NCBI RefSeq assembly: GCF_009709555.1
Contig: NZ_WJBG01000113.1
Location: forward strand, 62,001 to 126,000
Direction: 5' to 3'
From: Streptomyces blattellae
GTDB lineage: Bacteria > Actinomycetota > Actinomycetes > Streptomycetales > Streptomycetaceae
DNA length: 64,000 nt
Under the pieces are notes generated by a model. It ran no database searches, had not been told where the DNA came from, and saw only the letters and a program-made list of their open reading frames with translations. Shown here piece by piece: positions 59,279-64,000 of this stretch. The translations under genes and the position numbers were made by a program. How positions within the stretch are numbered: the stretch's first letter is position 1; the number at the start of each line of letters is the position of its first letter.

Positions 59279-60496
59279 ATGACAGCTATGACCCCCGGCT
59301 CGAACATCCCTCTCTCCACCGCGCGCGTGACGGTGGACGTCGCCGCCCCGGTGCGGCTCGACGTATCGGGCCTGCTGCTCACCGCCGACGGCAAGGTGCG
59401 CTCGGACGACGACTTCATCTTCTACAACCAGCCCAGCGGCCCGGGGGTGACCTACCGCTCGGGCGGCGGCACCGCCCCCGACGCGATCACGGTCGACACG
59501 GCCGCCGTACCCCCCGGCATCGAGAAGATCGTCGTCACCGCCAGCCCGGACGCCGCCGGCCAGACCTTCCAGGGCATCGAACCCACGGCCACGATCCGCA
59601 ACGCGGACGACAGCAGTGTCCTGGCCACGTTCACGCCGCCGCAGCTCGGCTCGGAGACGGCTCTGGTGGTCGTGGAGATCTATCTGCGCAACGGCGCCTG
59701 GAAGGCCCGCGCGGTGGGCCAGGGGTACGCCAACGGCCTGGCCGGCATCGCCACGGACTTCGGCGTCAGTGTGGAGGAACCGGCGCCCGCCGCGGCCCCC
59801 GTGGCACCGCCGCAGCCGGTCACCCCGCCCCCGCCTGCCCCCGCGCCCACGATGCGGCCCCCGGTCGCCCCGCCGGCCCCGCCGATGTCCACTCCCGCGG
59901 CCCCCGCTCCCGGCGCCGGAAAGATCAACCTCGACAAGGGCCGGGTCAGCCTGCAGAAGAACCAGACGGTGTCCCTGGTCAAGGGCGGCCGCCCCCTGCT
60001 CTCCCAGGTCCAGATGGGCCTCGGCTGGGAGCCGGCGTACCGCGGCAAGGACATCGACCTGGACGCCTCGGTCATCGCGTACGGCCCGCAGCGCAACCAC
60101 ATCGACAGCTGCTACTTCGGCAAGCTCCAGATCGTGAACGGCGCGATCCGCCACTCCGGCGACAACCTCACCGGCGAGGGCGGCGGAGACGACGAGGTGA
60201 TCACCGTAGACCTCGGCCGTCTTCCGCAGGAGGTCACCGGTCTGGTCTTCACCGTCAACTCCTTCTCCGGCCAGAAGTTCACCGAGGTCGCCAAGGCCTA
60301 CTGCCGCCTCCTGGACGCCTCGACCGGCGAGGAACTGGTCCGCTTCGACCTCACCAGCGCCGAACCGCAGACGGGCGTGATGATGGCCAAGCTGATCCGC
60401 CAGTTCTCCGGCGAGTGGGAGATGACGGCGATGGGCGACTTCGTCAAGTCGCGCACGGTGCGGGGCATGGTGAAGCCGGCGGCCCAGTCGCTGTAA
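59279..60496 (+). CDS. TerD-family protein with two TerD domains
   Basis: 405 residues, cytoplasmic. A first, divergent TerD domain (about 1-170: VRSDDDFIFYNQPSGPGVTY, EIYLRNGAWKARAVGQGYANGLAGIATDFGVSV), a Pro/Ala-rich linker (about 172-218), then a canonical calcium-binding TerD domain (about 220-405: INLDKGRVSLQKNQTVSLVK, DLDASVIAY, HSGDNLTGEGGGDDE, SGEWEMTAMGDF). TerD proteins act in tellurite/stress resistance and calcium-linked differentiation in Streptomyces. Start ATG 59279 has another ATG three codons later. Confidence 0.9.
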   Translation: MTAMTPGSNIPLSTARVTVDVAAPVRLDVSGLLLTADGKVRSDDDFIFYNQPSGPGVTYRSGGGTAPDAITVDTAAVPPGIEKIVVTASPDAAGQTFQGIEPTATIRNADDSSVLATFTPPQLGSETALVVVEIYLRNGAWKARAVGQGYANGLAGIATDFGVSVEEPAPAAAPVAPPQPVTPPPPAPAPTMRPPVAPPAPPMSTPAAPAPGAGKINLDKGRVSLQKNQTVSLVKGGRPLLSQVQMGLGWEPAYRGKDIDLDASVIAYGPQRNHIDSCYFGKLQIVNGAIRHSGDNLTGEGGGDDEVITVDLGRLPQEVTGLVFTVNSFSGQKFTEVAKAYCRLLDASTGEELVRFDLTSAEPQTGVMMAKLIRQFSGEWEMTAMGDFVKSRTVRGMVKPAAQSL

Positions 60497-60510
60497 CGGC
60501 CGGGCCGATA

Positions 60511-60553
60511 CGCACGCCGGGGCGCCCCGTACGAGGGGACGGCCCGGCGTGCG
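60511..60553 (+). terminator. Terminator after the TerD gene
   Basis: Outer stem CGCACGCCGGG / CCCGGCGTGCG (11 bp) with a further inner pairing GCCCC/GGGG, 14 bp after the stop. Confidence 0.78.
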
Positions 60554-60613
60554 GTCCACTGAAAACAGCGCACTCAGAACGGCACGCTGTATGCGTTCAG
60601 CACGGGCTGCCCG

Positions 60614-60659
60614 CCGAGATGGGCGTAGCGCACGGTCCGAGATGGGCGTAGCGCACGGT
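60614..60659. repeat. 23-bp perfect tandem repeat in the TerD / hypothetical spacer
   Basis: Two exact adjacent 23-bp units (60614-60636, 60637-60659), each beginning CCGAGATGGGCG and ending GCACGGT. The rest of the 299-bp spacer (60497-60795) shows the terminator and, at 60660-60795, high-GC sequence without a recognisable gene. Confidence 0.85.
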
Positions 60660-60795
60660 GGAGTCCCGGCCTCGCCGCCTCGGCGCACCTCGACGACCGT
60701 GCAGCCGCCGGCGGCGCGGGGCTGTAGCCGATATGCGGATCCGCCGCGCCGCGCGGGCCCGGCCGGCCGCCCTCCCCCGCATTCGCCGACCAGGC

Positions 60796-62223
60796 TCAAC
60801 CGCCCTGCTGCGACCGCGCCTTGAACGCCGCCTTCCGCGCCTCCTTGGCGACCCGCTTGTCCGGATGCAGCCGCCCCATCGCCTCCAGTACGTCCGCGGT
60901 CGCCGGGTGCTCCACCCGCCAGACCGCCGCGAAGAACCCTCCGTGCTGCTGCGCGAGCCCCTCCACCAGGCCCCTCAGCTCGTCGGAGTTGCCTTCGGCC
61001 GCGAGCTGTGCGGCGACCGTGTCGATGGTCAGCCAGAACACCATCTCCTCGGACGGCGCGGGCACGTCCGGTGCCCCGTGCTCGGTGAGCCAGACGCGGG
61101 CCAGTCCACCCAGTTCCGCGTCGTCGAGCACCTCCCGCAGCGCGGGTTCGGCGTCCCCGCCGACGAGTGAGAGTGCCTGCTGGCAGCGCAGCCTCCGCAG
61201 CGGCGCCCCCTCGTCGGATCCGCGCGCCGCGGCCAGCAACTCCCGTGCCGCGGCAAGGGGTTCGCGGCGGGCCAGCCACTGCTCGGTCTCGGCCTGTGCG
61301 GCGGCCGGCGGGAAGAGGGAGGTCCCGTCGAGCAGCGCGTCGGCGCCCTTGTCCGCGAGGTCGCCGACGGCCGGCGCCTCGAACCCGGCCTCCAGCAGCC
61401 GCGCCCGCAGCCCGTAGAGCCCGAGCGGGGTCAGCCTGACCATGCCGTAGCGGGAGACGTCCGTGTCGTCGACCGGTGCCGCGGGCTCCTCGTCGGCGTC
61501 GGCCATCAGCGCCTCGTCGACCGGCTGGAACTCGACGAGACCGACCGGCGCCAGCGTCCGGAACTGGTCGTCGAGGCGCATCATCGCGTCGGAGACCTGC
61601 TCCAGGACGTCGTTGGTGGGCTCCCCCATGTCACTGGGCACGATCATGGACGCGGCCAGCGCGGGCAGCGGCACCGGCCCGCTGCCCGGACCGTCCTCGC
61701 TGACCGTCAGCAGGTACAGGTTCGCCAGCACTCCGTCGAGGAACCGCGCCTCGGCGTCGGGGTCCCAGTCGAGGGAGGAGAAGTCGATGCCGCCGCCCTG
61801 GTCGACCGCCTCGACCAGGTCGTCGAGGTCCGGGACGCTCGCATCGGCGAGCACCGTCTCCAGCGTTCCGAGCCACACCGCGAGCACGTCGTGCGGTGAG
61901 CCGCCGGTGAGCAGTGCGAGGTCGTCGCCCGTCGTGACGGTGCCCTCCTCCTCGTCGACGATCTCGATGAGCCCGGTGTCGACGGCGACCCGCCAGGCCT
62001 CGCCGGCGTAGGCGGCGGCGTCGTCGCCGGTCAGCCCGAGGGCCTCGGCGGCGGCGGGCAGCTGCTCCTCGACGAGCCCGCCGCCGGCGTCCACGCGGGT
62101 CTCGGGCCCGGCCCAGCGGGCGAGCCGTGCCGCCCGGGACAGCAACGGCGTGGACAGCGCGTCCCGCGCCAGCTCCGCTTCGGGGTGCAGCCGCACCGGC
62201 GGCAAGGGGGAGCTGTCTGACAT
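60796..62223 (-). CDS. Conserved actinomycete hypothetical protein
   Basis: 475 residues, acidic, largely alpha-helical by composition, no signal peptide or membrane segment. SRAARLARWAGPETRVDAGGGLVEEQLPAAAEALGL looks like a winged-helix-like unit, and the C-terminal half (QALSLVGGDAEPALREVLDDAELGGLARVWL, then HPATADVLEAMGRLHPDKRVAKEARKAAFK) looks like HEAT-type helical repeats. I do not recognise a function. ATG 62223 (MSDSSPLPP) is preceded by a GAGGAGAACC ribosome site on the minus strand. Confidence 0.75.
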   Translation of the reverse strand: MSDSSPLPPVRLHPEAELARDALSTPLLSRAARLARWAGPETRVDAGGGLVEEQLPAAAEALGLTGDDAAAYAGEAWRVAVDTGLIEIVDEEEGTVTTGDDLALLTGGSPHDVLAVWLGTLETVLADASVPDLDDLVEAVDQGGGIDFSSLDWDPDAEARFLDGVLANLYLLTVSEDGPGSGPVPLPALAASMIVPSDMGEPTNDVLEQVSDAMMRLDDQFRTLAPVGLVEFQPVDEALMADADEEPAAPVDDTDVSRYGMVRLTPLGLYGLRARLLEAGFEAPAVGDLADKGADALLDGTSLFPPAAAQAETEQWLARREPLAAARELLAAARGSDEGAPLRRLRCQQALSLVGGDAEPALREVLDDAELGGLARVWLTEHGAPDVPAPSEEMVFWLTIDTVAAQLAAEGNSDELRGLVEGLAQQHGGFFAAVWRVEHPATADVLEAMGRLHPDKRVAKEARKAAFKARSQQGG

Positions 62224-62445
62224 CGGCTGGTTCTCCTCGGGCGCGTTCTACCACTCAGGCGTTCAGCGTAGACGGATTTCGACCCATGCCGCCCGGTTCA
62301 TCTCCCGGTCAGGCCCTGTACATGGCTGAAACCTTGACAACTGCCGTGATCAGGCAGGAGATTGACGCGCGTAGAAGTCGGGGGGACAACTGTTCATCCT
62401 TCTCCGGGTTGTTCGCTCTTTTCTATGCGCGTCACACGCGCCTCA

Positions 62446-62597
62446 CGCACCACCGTTCGCACCACCTCGCACCACCTCGCACCGCCGCTTGCACACCTCG
62501 CACCACCGTTCGCACCACCTCGCAACACCGCTTGCACCACCTCGCAACACCGCTTGCACCACCTCGCAAACACCTTTGCACCACCTCGCACCACCCT
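62446..62597 (+). repeat. C-rich, G-poor modular repeat in the leader of the nuclease gene
   Basis: About 150 bp made almost only of GCACCACCTC (10 bp) and GCAACACCGCTT-like (12 bp) modules, which combine into 22-bp composites between 62520 and 62578. The plus strand has very few G residues. It ends about 37 bp before the TTG start of the nuclease. Within the 410-bp gene-free stretch 62224-62633 this is the main feature; the first 220 bp hold the likely promoters. Confidence 0.85.
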
Positions 62598-62633
62598 CGT
62601 CCCGGCGCCCACGCACGTCCCCGGAGGGATCCC

Positions 62634-64000
62634 TTGCCGAGCAGGAGTTCCGCGCGTCTCGCCGCGCTCACCGTCGCCGCCGTCTGTTCCGCGGCGTCCA
62701 CCATCGCCCTGACCTCTCCCGCGCACGCGGACGCCGTGCGCATTCATGACATTCAGGGCAGCACCCGAATATCCCCGTACGCCGGAAAGACGGTCACGGA
62801 CGTGGCCGGAATCGTCACCGGCGTACGCACCTACGGCTCGTCCAGAGGCTTCTGGATCCAGGATCCGAGCGCGGACGCCAACCCGGCCACCAGTGAGGGC
62901 GTCTTCGTCTTCACCGGCTCCACCCCGAAGGTCGCCGTCGGCGACTCGGTCACGGTGTCGGGTACGGTCTCGGAGTTCGTCCCGGGCGGGACCTCCTCCG
63001 GGAACCAGTCGATCACCCAGATCACCCGGCCGACGGCCACCGTCGTCTCCAGCGGCAACGCGGTCCCGGCCGCGACGAAGGTCGACGCGAAGTCGGTGCC
63101 CGCCGCCTACGCCCCGGCCGGCGACACCGCCGCCAACGGTTCGGTGGGCGACCTGCCGCTGAAGCCGTCGTCGTACGCCCTGGACCACTACGAGTCCCTG
63201 GAGGGCATGAACGTCCAGGTCGCCGACGCCCGCGTGGTCGGCGCCACCGACCCGTTCACCGAGCTGTGGGTCACGGTGAAGCCGTGGGAGAACCGCAACC
63301 GCCGCGGCGGCACGGTCTACGGCTCGTACTCCTCGCAGAACACCGGCCGGCTGCAGATCCAGTCGCTCGGCAAGGTGGCGGACTTCCCGGCCGCGAACGT
63401 GGGCGACACCCTCACCGGCGCCACCTCCGGCCCGCTGGACTACAGCCAGTTCGGCGGCTACACGCTCGTCGCCAATGAGATCGGCGCGCTGAAGAGCGGC
63501 GGCCTGGAGCGGGAGACGACCCGCAAGCAGTCCCGGAGCGAGCTGGCGGTGGCGACGTACAACGTCGAGAACCTCGACCCGTCGGACTCCTCCTTCGAGG
63601 AGCACGCGGCCGCGATCGTGAACAACCTCCAGTCGCCCGACATCCTGTCCCTGGAGGAGATCCAGGACAACAACGGCACGGCCAACGACGGCACGGTGGC
63701 CGCCGATCAGACGGTGCAGAAGCTGATCGACGCGATCGCCGCCGCGGGCGGGCCGACGTACGACTGGCGCTCGATCGACCCGGTGAACAACGAGGACGGC
63801 GGCCAGCCGGGCGGCAACATCCGCAATGTGTTCCTCTTCAACCCGGAGCGGGTGTCGTTCACCGACCGCGCGGGCGGCGACGCCACGACTTCCGTCGGCG
63901 TGACGAAGGTGCACGGCAAGGCGCAGCTGACCGCCTCGCCGGGCCGTATCGACCCGGCGGACACGGCCTGGGAGGACAGTCGCAAGCCGCTGGTGGGCGA
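62634..64000 (+). CDS. Secreted endonuclease/exonuclease/phosphatase-family nuclease (ExeM/NucH type), 3' truncated
   Basis: About 455 residues are visible before the window ends; relatives are 600 or more. TTG start with GGAGGG five bases upstream. Signal peptide about 1-31 ending SPAHA. An OB-fold module typical of ExeM/YhcR nucleases follows (TVTDVAGIVTGVRTYGSSRGFWIQDP, KVAVGDSVTVSGTVSEF, about 45-115). The EEP nuclease domain begins near residue 302 with ELAVATYNVENLDP and has LSLEEIQDNNG, the metal-binding Asn and Glu. It probably degrades extracellular DNA. The signature catalytic His residues would lie beyond the window. Confidence 0.85.
   Translation, partial: MPSRSSARLAALTVAAVCSAASTIALTSPAHADAVRIHDIQGSTRISPYAGKTVTDVAGIVTGVRTYGSSRGFWIQDPSADANPATSEGVFVFTGSTPKVAVGDSVTVSGTVSEFVPGGTSSGNQSITQITRPTATVVSSGNAVPAATKVDAKSVPAAYAPAGDTAANGSVGDLPLKPSSYALDHYESLEGMNVQVADARVVGATDPFTELWVTVKPWENRNRRGGTVYGSYSSQNTGRLQIQSLGKVADFPAANVGDTLTGATSGPLDYSQFGGYTLVANEIGALKSGGLERETTRKQSRSELAVATYNVENLDPSDSSFEEHAAAIVNNLQSPDILSLEEIQDNNGTANDGTVAADQTVQKLIDAIAAAGGPTYDWRSIDPVNNEDGGQPGGNIRNVFLFNPERVSFTDRAGGDATTSVGVTKVHGKAQLTASPGRIDPADTAWEDSRKPLVG

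Noticed and set aside
62446..62597. CRISPR array
   Set aside because: Modules are 10-12 bp and nearly identical throughout, with no 25-40 bp repeats, unique spacers or cas genes.
62394..63914. 506-codon minus-strand open frame over the nuclease
   Set aside because: The plus strand has a signal peptide, OB fold and EEP motifs with a good ribosome site; the minus frame is Val/Arg/Gly-rich, and its WCEVV-like repeats are only the leader repeat read backwards.

Overview
The window is high-GC DNA with GTG/TTG starts, dense ATGA/GTGA gene overlaps, twin-arginine signal peptides, ectABCD, many GNAT/MFS/ECF-sigma genes and a short intergenic repeat common in Streptomyces. It is almost certainly a piece of a Streptomyces chromosome. 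No phage, plasmid, IS element, tRNA, rRNA or CRISPR array was seen. Layout: 1-7.8 kb is a cobalamin (corrin ring) operon (cobI truncated by the window edge, cobM, cobL, cbiG-cobJ fusion, cobH, cbiX, cobC/cobD) with a ZIP metal transporter on the other strand. 7.8-9.5 kb has an amidohydrolase and a DinB protein. 9.5-13.1 kb is the ectoine/5-hydroxyectoine operon ectABCD, followed by a diverged second copy of the ectD 3' end. 13.1-17.9 kb holds an ECF sigma factor with a zinc-finger/maleylpyruvate-isomerase-type anti-sigma candidate, a class V aminotransferase fold, a DsbA/FrnE protein, a GNAT and a DUF1349 protein. 18.0-20.5 kb is a ketoglutarate-semialdehyde-type aldehyde dehydrogenase divergent from an IclR regulator. 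20.5-25.7 kb is housekeeping: GNAT, a class B penicillin-binding protein, a purine permease, and a SigE-family sigma factor with its membrane partner. From 26.0 to 58.9 kb the window is dominated by a carbohydrate locus that reads as pectin and hexuronate utilisation. Secreted enzymes: two PL9-type and two PL1-type pectate lyases, two pectin methylesterases, a PL1-CE8 lyase-esterase fusion, a CE12-type rhamnogalacturonan acetylesterase and a double-domain GH43. Probably cytoplasmic: a second GH43, a DUF6807 protein, a Gfo/Idh oxidoreductase, an IlvD/Edd sugar-acid dehydratase, two DHDPS-family proteins, uronate dehydrogenase (udh) and a linked unknown TIM-barrel-like protein. Uptake: one ABC lipoprotein and two permeases without an ATPase, plus a second polyol-type ABC system (also without ATPase) in an operon with a zinc alcohol dehydrogenase. 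GntR, DeoR and IclR regulators are interspersed. Working together (inference): extracellular lyases and esterases open pectin, ABC systems import fragments, Udh oxidises galacturonate, KdgD makes alpha-ketoglutarate semialdehyde and the aldehyde dehydrogenase at 18.0-19.6 kb can feed it into the TCA cycle. The IlvD/Edd dehydratase plus the second DHDPS protein look like a parallel non-phosphorylative route for another sugar acid, such as L-arabonate. 58.9-64.0 kb holds a small conserved protein, a two-domain TerD protein, a conserved hypothetical and the 5' part of a secreted nuclease preceded by a repetitive, C-rich, G-poor leader. The most unusual signals are non-coding: repeated short duplications spanning gene stop codons, a set of LacI-type palindromes (some inside coding sequence) across the pectin operons, tandem 12-23 bp repeats at gene borders, and a decayed metallo-beta-lactamase-fold gene.
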